From VRUE01 sp963716245 (GTDB lineage: Bacteria > Actinomycetota > Thermoleophilia > Solirubrobacterales > 70-9), in contig OY970300.1 of NCBI GenBank assembly GCA_963716245.1, positions 1,488,001 through 1,552,000 of the forward strand: a stretch of 64,000 bases of DNA. The letters run 5' to 3'. How positions within the stretch are numbered: the stretch's first letter is position 1; every line of letters starts with the position of its first letter. A program made the position numbers and the translations under genes. Below, in pieces: positions 1 to 7,441 of this stretch. The notes below the pieces were generated by a model, which saw only the letters and a program-made list of their open reading frames with translations, was not told where the DNA came from and did not search any database.

Positions 1-710
1 AGAGCGTCGAAGCGCCCGTAGCCGCTCGACGCCTGCCCGGCGGAGCGGGTCGCGGCGAAGCCGCCGATCGTCGCGTACTCGAAGGACTGCGGGAAGTGGC
101 CTAGCGTGACGCCATGCGCCGCCAGTGCCGCCTCCGCCTCGGGACCGCGCAGCCCGGCTCCCAGCCGCGCCGTCATAGAGCGCCGGTCGACCTCCACGTC
201 CCGTAGGCGGCAGAGGTCGAGGCTGACGAGGCGGTCGTGCGATCCCCGCAGCGGCTCGATCCCGCCGACCACACTGGTGCCGCCGCCGAAGGGGACGACC
301 GCGATCCCCTCGCGCGCGCAGGCGTCGAGCGCCCGGCGCACCGCATCGGCATCGGCCGGCAGCAGCACGGCGTCGGGAGCTTGGTCGAGGCGCCCGGCGC
401 GCAGCCGCACGAGGTCGGCATAGCCGCGTCCGGCCGCGTGCCGAACGCGGTCCTCGACGGAGGCGAAGACCGCCTCGGCGCCAACCGCCTCCACGAGCGC
501 GTCGGGCAGAGGCTGGGGATCGGGCAGCTCGAACGCCTCGAGATCCGCATGGCGAGGCGAAGGATCCAGCTCGCCGACCCACTCGCTCAGCGCCGCTCTG
601 GCCGCGGCGTCGAGATCAGGCGAGATGCCCGGATCGCCCCACCCCCACCACTTCGAGTCCCTGCGCGGGCCGGTCAACTCGAAGCCGCCCGTGGCGCGTT
701 GGTCGGACAT
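1..710 (-). CDS. FAD-binding oxidase, AGPS-like, 3' part outside the window
   Basis: The N-terminal 236 residues of an FAD-linked oxidase are visible, and the frame stays open to the window edge. The FAD-binding PP-loop FGGGTSVVGG lies at about residues 141-150. The segment GHFPQSFEYATIGGF at 204-218 matches the FAD site of alkyldihydroxyacetonephosphate synthase-type and D-lactate dehydrogenase-type oxidases, and the early WWGWGDP is typical of the AGPS branch. Such enzymes are cytosolic or peripheral flavoproteins; the substrate cannot be told from the N-terminus. The ATG lies inside a palindrome (692-728), so the first codons are palindrome sequence. The gene is 25 bp downstream of the SRPBCC gene on the same strand. 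The family call is firm; the AGPS subtype is inference. Confidence 0.85.
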   Translation of the reverse strand, partial: MSDQRATGGFELTGPRRDSKWWGWGDPGISPDLDAAARAALSEWVGELDPSPRHADLEAFELPDPQPLPDALVEAVGAEAVFASVEDRVRHAAGRGYADLVRLRAGRLDQAPDAVLLPADADAVRRALDACAREGIAVVPFGGGTSVVGGIEPLRGSHDRLVSLDLCRLRDVEVDRRSMTARLGAGLRGPEAEAALAAHGVTLGHFPQSFEYATIGGFAATRSAGQASSGYGRFDA

Positions 711-728
711 ATTCCGACTTTTGCGCCA
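692..728. repeat. Gene-border palindrome, related to 21713-21749
   Basis: An outer inverted repeat TGGCGC (692-697) / GCGCCA (723-728) encloses an inner one, GTCGGA (702-707) / TCCGAC (713-718), around a CATAT loop. A closely similar 40-bp palindrome lies between hisF and hisA: both read GTGGCGCGTT, then ACATATTCCGA, then GCGCCAAGC. The start codon of the FAD oxidase is inside the loop. A second hairpin, CCTGACC/GGTCAGG at 741-757, sits in the last codons of the upstream SRPBCC gene. Confidence 0.6.
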
Positions 729-735
729 AGCCCGC

Positions 736-1200
736 TCACTCCTGACCCCCGGTCAGGGCGTTTTCGATCCCGTCCAGCGCCTCGTCGAGGATCTTGCGCT
801 GGCCGCCGCGCATCATCGGCGACCCGAGCCGGGACAGGCCGCGCAGCGCCTGCGTCGACGTGAGCGAGACCTCGGTGCCCGCGCCGTCCGGGCGCAGTCG
901 GATCTCGACGGTGGACTTGCGCAGGTGGCGCGCGAAGGGGGTGTCCTCCAGCCGCTGCTCCCAGACGTAGCGCTCCGGCTCTGCCGCCGAGACGCAGCGA
1001 TAGTCGGCGCGCACGCCGCGTCCCTCGGCGGTCTGCAGCACCTTGGTCCACTGGCTGCGCCGGCCGCCGCTCTTGCGGTCGACGCTCTCGACCCGGCTCG
1101 TCCGCGGCCACCAGCGCGGCAGCCCGTAAGGATCGGAGACGAGGTTCCAGACCTCGCTTGGCGTGGCGGAGATCGTGCGGCGGCGGCTTACACGTGGCAT
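736..1200 (-). CDS. SRPBCC (START/polyketide cyclase-like) family protein
   Basis: This 154-residue protein has the SRPBCC helix-grip start (ATPSEVWNLVSDPYGLPRWW), alternating beta strands and a long C-terminal helix (KILDEALDGIENAL). Its length is that of a single-domain polyketide cyclase/dehydrase-type lipid or ligand-binding protein. No catalytic set can be named and the ligand is unknown. No signal peptide is seen, so it is probably cytosolic. It lies 33 bp after ftsR on the same strand and may be the distal gene of the rsiG-garA-ftsR unit. The last codons form a 7-bp hairpin (741-757) without a U tract. Confidence 0.85.
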   Translation of the reverse strand: MPRVSRRRTISATPSEVWNLVSDPYGLPRWWPRTSRVESVDRKSGGRRSQWTKVLQTAEGRGVRADYRCVSAAEPERYVWEQRLEDTPFARHLRKSTVEIRLRPDGAGTEVSLTSTQALRGLSRLGSPMMRGGQRKILDEALDGIENALTGGQE

Positions 1201-1233
1201 GGATTGGGCGCGAAACCGGAGGCCTGCGGCGTC

Positions 1234-1983
1234 CTAGTCGCCCGCGAGGCGGCGCAGGTCCCTGACTAGGAGCAAATGCTTCAGGTGGCTGACCGTGGCG
1301 GCCAGGCTCTCCAGCGTCTCCAACGCCTCCTTGCGGCGCTCGGGGTTGCGCGAGCGCAGCGACGGGCCCAGCAGCGCTTCCAGGAGGTTCGCCTCGCGGT
1401 CCGCGGAGGAGCGGAAGACGCGCAGGTTGCGCGCGCCCACGCCGACCCGGGAGAGCTCGTTGGCGGCCCGGACGATCTCCCGGTCGGTCTCGTCGTAGAC
1501 GGTCTTGCCGTCGCGCTTCTCGGGCTGGACGATCCCGTAGTTCTCCAGCTCGGCGACCAGCTCCGCCCGGGCGCCCGTCTCCTCGACCAGCTCGTCGAGC
1601 CCGAGGTAGGCGTTGGAGGTGTTGACGAGGATCGCGCGCCGCACCGCCCCGCCGCTGGGACGGTCGTTGCCGCCGCCGCCGAAGTCGAGGTCGCCGCCCG
1701 CCGCCAGCTCCTGGCGGATCACCCGCAGCGGCAGGAACTCGTCGCGCTGCAGGCGCAGGATCGTCCGCAGCCGCTCGACGTCCGACTGGCTGTAGAGGCG
1801 GTAGCCGCCCGGCGTGCGCCGCGGGCTGAGCAGCTTCTGGTCCTCCAGGTAGCGGATCTTCGAGATCGAGATGTCGTCGAACTCGCCCTGGAGGATCTTG
1901 CAGACGGCGCCGATCGTCAGCGCCTTGCGCGGGCGCGAGTCGCGCTGCCGGGGCTGCTGTTGTTGTTGCTCTGAGACCGCCAT
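1234..1983 (-). CDS. ftsR: MerR-family transcriptional regulator, FtsR-like
   Basis: A 249-residue protein with a Gln-rich N-terminus and a MerR winged helix-turn-helix at about residues 20-95 (LTIGAVCKIL, SKIRYLEDQKLLSPRRTPGGYRLYSQSDVERL). The pattern ISKIRYLE...GYRLY...LRTILRLQRD followed by LPLRVIRQEL is that of the actinobacterial FtsR/Rv1828 group, which in mycobacteria and corynebacteria lies next to the FHA protein gene garA/odhI. FtsR activates ftsZ in Corynebacterium. Here it starts 10 bp after garA with a GGGGAGGGG ribosome site. A second winged-helix-like part around residues 115-190 resembles the duplicated DNA-binding half of the family. The regulatory targets here are unknown. 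Confidence 0.85.
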   Translation of the reverse strand: MAVSEQQQQQPRQRDSRPRKALTIGAVCKILQGEFDDISISKIRYLEDQKLLSPRRTPGGYRLYSQSDVERLRTILRLQRDEFLPLRVIRQELAAGGDLDFGGGGNDRPSGGAVRRAILVNTSNAYLGLDELVEETGARAELVAELENYGIVQPEKRDGKTVYDETDREIVRAANELSRVGVGARNLRVFRSSADREANLLEALLGPSLRSRNPERRKEALETLESLAATVSHLKHLLLVRDLRRLAGD

Positions 1984-1993
1984 CGCCCCTCCC

Positions 1994-2467
1994 CTACTTC
2001 TCCAGGTAGCTCAGCTTGTACTTGCCGACCTGGATCTCGTCGCCGTCGGCGAGCAGGTGCGACTCGATCCGGCGGCGGTTGACGTAGGTCCCGTTGAGCG
2101 AGCCGAGGTCGTCGATGTAGAGACCGTCGCGCCGCCGCACCAGCAGGGCGTGGTTGCGCGAGACGGTCACGTCGTCGAGGAAGACCCCGGCGTCGGGGCT
2201 GCGCCCGATGCTGACCCGCTCCTCGGAGACCGTGAAGCTCTCCCCCGCCCGACCACCGCCGGAGCGGATCACCAGCGCGGCGCCGCTGCGCTCGACCGCC
2301 GCGTCGATGTCGATCGGCTGCATCTCGCCGGTGTCGTCGACGGTGTAGGTCATCGTCGTCGGTTCGTCGCCGCTCTCCGACGGCCCGCCAAGGTATGCAC
2401 CGCACTTCTGGCAGTAGTTGGCCCCCTCGGGGTTGACGAATCCGCACTCGGGACAGTGGGCGGCCAT
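1994..2467 (-). CDS. garA: FHA-domain protein, GarA/OdhI-like, with N-terminal zinc ribbon
   Basis: 157 residues. Residues 5-8 (CPEC) and 19-22 (CQKC) form a zinc-ribbon-like pair of CxxC knuckles. A linker at 35-42 (EPTTMTYT) resembles the Thr-Thr phosphorylation motif of GarA/OdhI. The FHA domain covers about 75-152 with GRSPDAGVFLDDVTVSRNH and SLNGTYVN, the phosphothreonine-binding loops. In mycobacteria and corynebacteria this family, controlled by PknB/PknG, inhibits 2-oxoglutarate dehydrogenase and glutamate dehydrogenase. The zinc ribbon is not part of classical GarA. The gene lies between rsiG and ftsR, and the garA-ftsR adjacency is conserved in Actinobacteria. Function here is inferred from family and synteny. 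Confidence 0.85.
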   Translation of the reverse strand: MAAHCPECGFVNPEGANYCQKCGAYLGGPSESGDEPTTMTYTVDDTGEMQPIDIDAAVERSGAALVIRSGGGRAGESFTVSEERVSIGRSPDAGVFLDDVTVSRNHALLVRRRDGLYIDDLGSLNGTYVNRRRIESHLLADGDEIQVGKYKLSYLEK

Positions 2468-2475
2468 GGTGCTCC

Positions 2476-2745
2476 TCAGGCTGCCGGCTTGTCCTCGGGC
2501 GGCTGCTGCGCCTTGCCGGCGAGGATGTCGGTCAGCTGCGCCACGTCGTCGCCGGAGATCAGCGAGTCGCCGCTTTCGTGCTTGTGCCGCAGGCGGTTGA
2601 CCAGCTCGGCACGCAGGATGTCGATCTTGCCGTGCAGAACGCGCCGCTTGTAGGAGATCTCATTCTCCTCCTCGGTCAGCTCGTCGATCAGGCCCTTCAG
2701 CTCTTCGTCGCTGAGCGAACCGAGATCGGGAAAGGTGTCCTCCAT
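2476..2745 (-). CDS. rsiG: RsiG-like c-di-GMP-binding anti-sigma factor homologue
   Basis: A small protein of 89 residues, mostly helical (about 12-55). It carries E27, S31, R34, H38 and D42, which is the RsiG signature E(X)3S(X)2R(X)3Q(X)3D with His in place of Gln, in the context SYKRRVLHGKIDILRAEL. Streptomyces RsiG has two motif copies in one antiparallel coiled coil and holds sigma-WhiG when loaded with c-di-GMP; single-copy proteins from deep-branching Actinobacteria such as Rubrobacter work as dimers. This protein has one copy. No sigma factor gene is adjacent. It is the first gene after a strong promoter (2794-2821), with ribosome site AAGGAGTG. Family call good, partner unknown. Confidence 0.75.
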   Translation of the reverse strand: MEDTFPDLGSLSDEELKGLIDELTEEENEISYKRRVLHGKIDILRAELVNRLRHKHESGDSLISGDDVAQLTDILAGKAQQPPEDKPAA

Positions 2746-2793
2746 CTCACTCCTTGATCGGGAGGCACTCGCCTCCGGTGGCCGCTGCGAACG

Positions 2794-2821
2794 ATTATAG
2801 GTCGCCGCGCCAAAGGTTCAA
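2794..2821 (-). promoter_or_regulatory. Sigma70-type promoter of rsiG-garA-ftsR
   Basis: Read on the minus strand, TTGAAC (2821-2816) is followed after 16 bases by a perfect TATAAT (2799-2794). The predicted transcription start is near 2787, about 42 bases before the rsiG ATG. It is one of the best consensus promoters in the window. A short hairpin TTCAAC/GTTGAA (2817-2833) overlaps the -35 and follows the stop codon of the upstream gene. Confidence 0.65.
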
Positions 2822-2835
2822 CTGAAGGTTGAAGG

Positions 2836-3480
2836 TTATGGATTCTGGGACGGACCTTGCGAGCGCACCGCCTCGCGCCCGGCCCGGACGTAGAGGACCG
2901 TCGCCACGACGGCCAGGCCGAGCCCCCAGATCAAGAGGGCATCGGCCACCCAGCCGTCCGCGAGCAGGGCGAGGAAGATGCCGCCCATGATCGGGAAGAC
3001 CGAGATGCGCCCCGGCCAGTTGACGGCGATCTGGGCGCCGTGGCGCAGGCCGTACTGCGCGATCGCCAGCATCGCCAGCTCCCGAACCGCGAGCGCCGCC
3101 AGCGCCCAGCGGGGCAGCAGCTCGAAGTGCCAGCAGACGGCGGCGCCGGCGAGGATCGTGAGACGGTCGATCAGCGGGTCGAGCAGCGCCCCGAGGCGGC
3201 TGTACTGGCCGGTGACCCGCGCCAGCAGCCCGTCGAGGTAGTCGCCGGCGGAGATCAGCCAGTAGGTCGCCGCGACGGCCACGCCCTGGCCGTCGTCCGC
3301 CTCGAAGGCGAGGTAGAGGAAGACGGGCAGCCCGGCCAGCCGCAGGTAGCCGACCAGGTTGGGCAGCGTCCAGGGGTTGAGCGGCTCGCCCTCTCGCGTC
3401 TCCCGCGGCGGCGGTCCGGACCGGTCGAGGCCGACGAGGCGGCGCAGTCGCCCGCGGCCGAATGGCGCCGTGTCACGCAT
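2836..3480 (-). CDS. CDP-alcohol phosphatidyltransferase family membrane protein
   Basis: A 214-residue integral membrane enzyme. The CDP-alcohol phosphotransferase motif D(x)2DG(x)2AR(x)8G(x)3D(x)3D is complete: DYLDGLLAR, then G, then DPLID (about residues 78-105). Hydrophobic segments before and after it fit the six-helix fold. The family swaps CMP from CDP-diacylglycerol for an alcohol such as glycerol-3-phosphate or inositol phosphate; PgsA-like is likely, but the acceptor cannot be fixed. The start overlaps the proS stop by 8 bp, so translation is probably coupled. CdsA, which makes CDP-diacylglycerol, is encoded at 10814-11761. Confidence 0.88.
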   Translation of the reverse strand: MRDTAPFGRGRLRRLVGLDRSGPPPRETREGEPLNPWTLPNLVGYLRLAGLPVFLYLAFEADDGQGVAVAATYWLISAGDYLDGLLARVTGQYSRLGALLDPLIDRLTILAGAAVCWHFELLPRWALAALAVRELAMLAIAQYGLRHGAQIAVNWPGRISVFPIMGGIFLALLADGWVADALLIWGLGLAVVATVLYVRAGREAVRSQGPSQNP

Positions 3481-5161
3481 CGCCGCCGGCGAGGAGAGCG
3501 AGCGCCCGCTCGGCCGCGCCCTCGACGGGCAGCTCGTGCTCGGCGCCGCCGGCCCGCTCGCTCGCCTCGACGACTCCGTTGGCGAGGCCGCGACGTCCGA
3601 CGACCACTCTCAGCGGGCAGCCGAGCAGCTCCGCGTCGGTCAGCTTCTCCCCCGGCCCCGCGTCGCGGTCGTCGTATAGGACCTCGGCACCGGCATCGCG
3701 CAGCTCCCCGTAGAGGCGATCGGCCGCATCGCGCTCCGGCTCGCCCGACTTGGCGAGCGAGACGAGGTGGACCTGCCACGGCGCCAGCGATCGCGGCCAG
3801 ACGATGCCGCGCTCGTCCGCCGCCTGCTCGATCGCCGCGGCGACGATCCGCGCCGGCCCGATCCCGTAGGAGCCCATCGCGATCGGCCGCTCCACCCCAC
3901 CCTCGTCGAGGTACGTGGCGCCGAGCGGCTCCGAGTAGCGGGTGCCGAGCTTGAAGATGTTGCCGATCTCGATCGCCGGCTCGATCTCGATCGTGCCGCC
4001 GCCCGGGGCCGTGTCGCCCGCCTCGACGGTCCGCACGTCGAGCTCCTCGAACTCGAAGTCGCGCCCCGGCCGCACACCGCGCAGGTGGGCGTCGGGCCGG
4101 TTGGCGCCGGCGACATACGACTCTCCGTGGATCGCGGAGTCCTTGAGGACCGGAACCTTCGCGCCGACCGGGCCGACGAAGCCGACGGGCCCCAGCTCCG
4201 CCTCGATCTCCTCGGCCGCGGCGGGCCGGAAGTCGGCGCCGAGCGCGTTGCGCAGCTTCACCTCGTTGAGCCGGTGGTCGCCGCGGACCAGCACGAGCAC
4301 CATGCCGCGGCTCTCGACCACGACCGGCATCGCCTTGAGCAGCGCGCCGGGGGCGACCCCGAGCGCGCCGGAGACCTCCTCGACCGTGGTCAGGCCTGGG
4401 GTCGAGACCTCCTCCGGCGCGTCGAGCGGCGCGGGCAGCCCCACTGGCTGCGGCTCGGCCGAGGCGACCTCGACGTTGGCGGCGTAGCCCGGCGCCAGGG
4501 CGACCTCGTTCTCCCCCGCGGGACACGGTGCCATGTACTCGTGGGCGCCCGAGCCGCCCATCATCCCCACGTCGGACTCGACCCGGTGCCAGCGCAGCCC
4601 GCAGCGGTCGAAGATCCGCGCGTAAGCCCCGCTCTGCAGCTCGTAGGAGTGCGCCAGCCCCTCCTCGTCCCGGTCGAAGGAGTAGGCGTCCTTCATCGTG
4701 AACTCGCGCGTCCGCAGCACCCCGGCACGCGGCCGCGGCTCGTCGCGCTCCTTGGTCTGGATGTGGAACAGCATCAACGGCAGGTCGCGGTAGGAGCGGA
4801 CCTCGCGCGCCACGTGGTAAGTCAGGCACTCCTCGTGGGTCATCGCCAGCACCATCGAGGCGCCCCTGCGGTCCTCGAGCTTGAACAGCTCGCCGATCCC
4901 GTACCGCCCGGTCTTCTCCCAGGCCTCGGCGGGCTGCAGCACCGGCATCAGCATCTCCTGACACCCGATCCCCTCCATCTCCTCCCGAAGGATCTGCTCG
5001 ACCTTGCGAATCGACCGCCACCCGGCCGGCAGATAGGTCCAGAGCCCGGCGCCCAGCTGGCGGATCAACCCCGCCCGGACCATCAGCTTGTGCGAGATCG
5101 CCTCCGCATCGCTGGGTGCGTCCTTGAGCGTCGGCAGAAACGTCTGCGAGAGGCGGGTCAC
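3473..5161 (-). CDS. proS: Prolyl-tRNA synthetase, bacterial type with editing domain
   Basis: 562 residues, the length of the long bacterial class II prolyl-tRNA synthetase, which charges tRNA-Pro in the cytosol. The catalytic core (about 1-220) shows MVRAGLIRQLGAG, AMTHEE and REFTMKDAYSF. The inserted YbaK-like editing domain follows (about 225-385, ending in a GDxxLN-type GDHRLNEVKL region). The C-terminal core reads GIGPARIVAAAIEQ, with an anticodon-binding domain from about 465. The start is GTG at 5161, with no Shine-Dalgarno but TAGGTT exactly 6 bases upstream, which suggests a leaderless message. A very long reverse-frame ORF over the same bases is a composition artefact. Confidence 0.97.
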   Translation of the reverse strand: MTRLSQTFLPTLKDAPSDAEAISHKLMVRAGLIRQLGAGLWTYLPAGWRSIRKVEQILREEMEGIGCQEMLMPVLQPAEAWEKTGRYGIGELFKLEDRRGASMVLAMTHEECLTYHVAREVRSYRDLPLMLFHIQTKERDEPRPRAGVLRTREFTMKDAYSFDRDEEGLAHSYELQSGAYARIFDRCGLRWHRVESDVGMMGGSGAHEYMAPCPAGENEVALAPGYAANVEVASAEPQPVGLPAPLDAPEEVSTPGLTTVEEVSGALGVAPGALLKAMPVVVESRGMVLVLVRGDHRLNEVKLRNALGADFRPAAAEEIEAELGPVGFVGPVGAKVPVLKDSAIHGESYVAGANRPDAHLRGVRPGRDFEFEELDVRTVEAGDTAPGGGTIEIEPAIEIGNIFKLGTRYSEPLGATYLDEGGVERPIAMGSYGIGPARIVAAAIEQAADERGIVWPRSLAPWQVHLVSLAKSGEPERDAADRLYGELRDAGAEVLYDDRDAGPGEKLTDAELLGCPLRVVVGRRGLANGVVEASERAGGAEHELPVEGAAERALALLAGGDA

Positions 5162-5167
5162 GCGCGA

Positions 5168-5173
5168 AACCTA
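5168..5173 (-). promoter_or_regulatory. -10 box for leaderless proS
   Basis: On the minus strand TAGGTT (TANNNT) ends 6 bases before the GTG start of proS, the spacing expected when transcription starts on the start codon. No Shine-Dalgarno sequence and no clear -35 are present. Confidence 0.5.
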
Positions 5174-5247
5174 TCCGCTGGCCGGCCGGTGCGATGAGAG
5201 CTAACTGCGCCCTTGGTCTGGGGCCGCTACCTGGAGCAGACTCTTCA

Positions 5248-5342
5248 CGGGCGGGTGACGCGGTGGCGGGGGTCCCCCATAGCGGAGGACGCCGGAGGCG
5301 TCCGAGCACATGGGGGAGGGCCGCCGCGGCAGGACCCGCCCG
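5248..5342. repeat. 95-bp imperfect inverted repeat between ispG and proS
   Basis: Outer arms CGGGCGGGT (5248-5256) / ACCCGCCCG (5334-5342) and inner arms TCCCCCAT (5273-5280) / ATGGGGGA (5310-5317) enclose a perfect hairpin, GGACGCC-GGA-GGCGTCC (5287-5303). The 16-base segments between outer and inner arms are about half complementary. It fills the ispG-proS gap just after the ispG stop. It could be a terminator-like structure, but there is no U tract. It does not share the core of the 44006 and 56117 elements. Confidence 0.65.
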
Positions 5343-5350
5343 CCGGAGAG

Positions 5351-6604
5351 CTACGCTCGGGTAAATCTCCGTCCCGCGGTAGGCGAGGCCTCCTCGTCCA
5401 GCAAGACCTTGTCCGCCTCGCCGCTCTGCGACGCCTCGTGCTCCAGCTGCGCGATCTTCTCGGGGGTCAGGTCGCCGGCGTTCTCCTCCTCGATCCTGGC
5501 CAGCCAGGCGGCGCCCTCCCCCGCCTTCGCCTCGTCCACCTCGACCTTGCCGCGGTCGAGCGACTTGTCGATCTCCTCGAACAGGGCATCGACGAGGTCT
5601 GCCTGGGGCACCTTCCGCAGCGGCTTGCCGTGGGCGAAGATCAGGCCCTCGTTCTTGGCGCCGGTGATCCCGAAGTCGGCGTGACTCGCCTCGCCGATCC
5701 CGTTCACGGCGCAGCCCAGCACCGCCACCTCGACCGGCTCGACGTATGCCTCGAGCCGCTGCTCGATCTCGGCGACGACGGAGTCCATGTCGAACTGCAG
5801 CCGCCCGCAGGTCGGGCAGGCGATCAGGACCGGGCCGCGCTCGCGCAGCTGCAGCGCCTTGAGGATCTCCCAGGCGACCTTGACCTCCTCCTCGGCGTGG
5901 AAGGTCGAGAGGCTGATTCGGATCGTGTCGCCCACGCCGTCGGCAAGCAGCGTGCCGAGCCCGACCGCCGATTTGAGCGAGCCCGACCACTTGGTGCCGG
6001 CCTCGGTGATGCCCAGGTGCAGCGGGTAGGGGATCTTCTCCGCCAGCAGGCGGTTGGCCGCGATCGTGTTGGGCACGTTGGTCGACTTGATCGAGACCTT
6101 GAAGTCCTCGAAGTCGAGGCCCTCCATCAGCTCGACGAACTCGACGGCGGCGGCGACCAGCGCCTCGACCGGGCTCTCCCGCTCGAGCTCGTGCAGGTGC
6201 TTGGGCAGCGAGCCGGAGTTGACCCCGATCCGCATCGGCACCCCTGCCGCCGTCGCCTTCTCGGCGACCTCGGCGACTTTCTCGCGCCCGCCGATGTTGC
6301 CGGGGTTGAGGCGGATGCAGTGGGCGCCGGCGTCGATCGCCTTCAGCGCCAGCGTGTGGTTGAAGTGGATGTCGGCGATCACGGGGATCGGCGATTCCCG
6401 GACGATCGTCTTCAGCGCCTCGACGTCGTCGTCGCGCGGCACCGCGACCCGCACCAGGTCCGCCCCCGCGTCGGCGACCTTGCGGATCTGCTCCATAGTC
6501 GCGGCCAGGTTGGCCGTCTCGGTCTTGGTCATCGTCTGCACCGCGACCGGGGCGCCGCCGCCGATCGGCACGCCGCCGACGAATATCTGCCGCTTCGAAG
6601 CCAT
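5351..6604 (-). CDS. ispG: 4-hydroxy-3-methylbut-2-enyl diphosphate synthase (IspG)
   Basis: 417 residues. The TIM-barrel part reads QTMTKTET, IADIHFNHTLALKA, IRLNPGNIG and RIGVNSGSL. The C-terminal iron-sulfur part carries CPTC, then LGCAVNGIGE, giving the three Cys and one Glu that hold the 4Fe-4S cluster. The enzyme reduces MEcPP to HMBPP in the MEP isoprenoid pathway; dxr, an earlier MEP enzyme, is at 9629-10780. The extra acidic tail of about 35 residues (ASQSGEADKVLLDEE) is slightly unusual. The start has TACGCT 6 bases upstream (leaderless type). The preceding gene stops 22 bp upstream. Confidence 0.96.
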   Translation of the reverse strand: MASKRQIFVGGVPIGGGAPVAVQTMTKTETANLAATMEQIRKVADAGADLVRVAVPRDDDVEALKTIVRESPIPVIADIHFNHTLALKAIDAGAHCIRLNPGNIGGREKVAEVAEKATAAGVPMRIGVNSGSLPKHLHELERESPVEALVAAAVEFVELMEGLDFEDFKVSIKSTNVPNTIAANRLLAEKIPYPLHLGITEAGTKWSGSLKSAVGLGTLLADGVGDTIRISLSTFHAEEEVKVAWEILKALQLRERGPVLIACPTCGRLQFDMDSVVAEIEQRLEAYVEPVEVAVLGCAVNGIGEASHADFGITGAKNEGLIFAHGKPLRKVPQADLVDALFEEIDKSLDRGKVEVDEAKAGEGAAWLARIEEENAGDLTPEKIAQLEHEASQSGEADKVLLDEEASPTAGRRFTRA

Positions 6605-6610
6605 GCCAGA

Positions 6611-6616
6611 AGCGTA
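6611..6616 (-). promoter_or_regulatory. -10 box for leaderless ispG
   Basis: On the minus strand TACGCT (TANNNT) sits 6 bases before the ATG of ispG and no Shine-Dalgarno is seen. This suggests ispG has its own start although the cassette gene ends just upstream. Confidence 0.45.
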
Positions 6617-6625
6617 TCTGGGTGG

Positions 6626-7441
6626 TCAGCGCGCTAGAGCCAGCTCCGTTGGGACGCCGACGGGAGCCCAGCGTTCCGCGATCAGCATGAGGTAGAGCGG
6701 CAGCTCGTCGCAGAGGGCATGGTCGGCCTCGTCGAGCGGCACTGCGGAAAGGACCACCATTCGCAGTCTCCCATGCGGCGTATCGATCCCCAATGCCCGG
6801 TGATGACGCGCGAGCCGCGCGAGCGTTTCCTCCGGGGACCCCTCCGCCGGGCAGCGCTTGCCTGGAGCGAGAGCCGCCCAGCGGCTGCGCCTGCTCGCCG
6901 CCGCATGCAGGACGCGATAGCGGCGGTTCGCCTCCAGCGCCACCACCACCGCGATGTCGTCGCCGGTCGTCTTGTCGAGCACCTCGTAGGTCCCATCGAC
7001 CAAGGCCGCCAAGGCGGCATGCGCTTCACCGGGGCGAGCACCCGAGCGACCCATTCTCTGAACCCGCGTCAGCATGCTCCAGCGCAGCCTCAAGTGGGCG
7101 TCCCTTCGGGTCAGGTCGCGGCGAAGGTCGCGGCAGTCCTTCCAGTACCGCACCGCTTTGTCTCGCTTGAATGCGCGTACCCCCAGGGCCGTATAGACGG
7201 CGACCGAGACGGCGGTGGCGGCCAGGGTCACGAGCGCCCTCCCGTGCTGGCCCGAGGCGAGGAGCCAGACCCCCAGCCCGCCTGCGAGCAGGGCGCTCGT
7301 GAGTGCCAATACGCTCTGCCCGAGTGGATCGGCAAGGGGACGGGCGCGGACCCGTCGCAAGCGACGGGTCCATCGTCCAGGCTGCCTGATCTCGGCACTG
7401 ACGGAACTGGGGGGGTCCGCTGCTTCGTGGACCACCCTCAT
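6626..7441 (-). CDS. Hypothetical membrane protein, second gene of a two-gene cassette
   Basis: 271 residues, not recognised. After a basic N-terminus (about residues 20-36) come two hydrophobic segments (about 44-62 and 68-88: VLALTSALLAGGLGVWLLA, then LVTLAATAVSVAVYTALGV). A charged region and a C-terminal soluble domain follow (about 130-271). Its end (MVVLSAVPLDEADHALCDELPLYL) resembles the last strand and helix of GAF-type sensor domains; this is a weak resemblance judged by eye. The start overlaps the stop of the upstream partner gene by 4 bp (ATGA), so the two are translationally coupled. Likely an inner-membrane protein with a cytoplasmic C-terminus. No function is assigned. Confidence 0.75.
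   Translation of the reverse strand: MRVVHEAADPPSSVSAEIRQPGRWTRRLRRVRARPLADPLGQSVLALTSALLAGGLGVWLLASGQHGRALVTLAATAVSVAVYTALGVRAFKRDKAVRYWKDCRDLRRDLTRRDAHLRLRWSMLTRVQRMGRSGARPGEAHAALAALVDGTYEVLDKTTGDDIAVVVALEANRRYRVLHAAASRRSRWAALAPGKRCPAEGSPEETLARLARHHRALGIDTPHGRLRMVVLSAVPLDEADHALCDELPLYLMLIAERWAPVGVPTELALAR

Noticed and set aside
2817..2833. Terminator after the CDP-alcohol phosphatidyltransferase gene
   Set aside because: Only a 6-bp A+T-rich stem with no U tract, and it overlaps the rsiG -35 region.
3255..5990. Very long minus-strand open frame of over 900 codons across proS and ispG
   Set aside because: It is Arg/Gly/Ala-rich, matches no family and overlaps two clear genes in other frames; a G+C codon-bias shadow.
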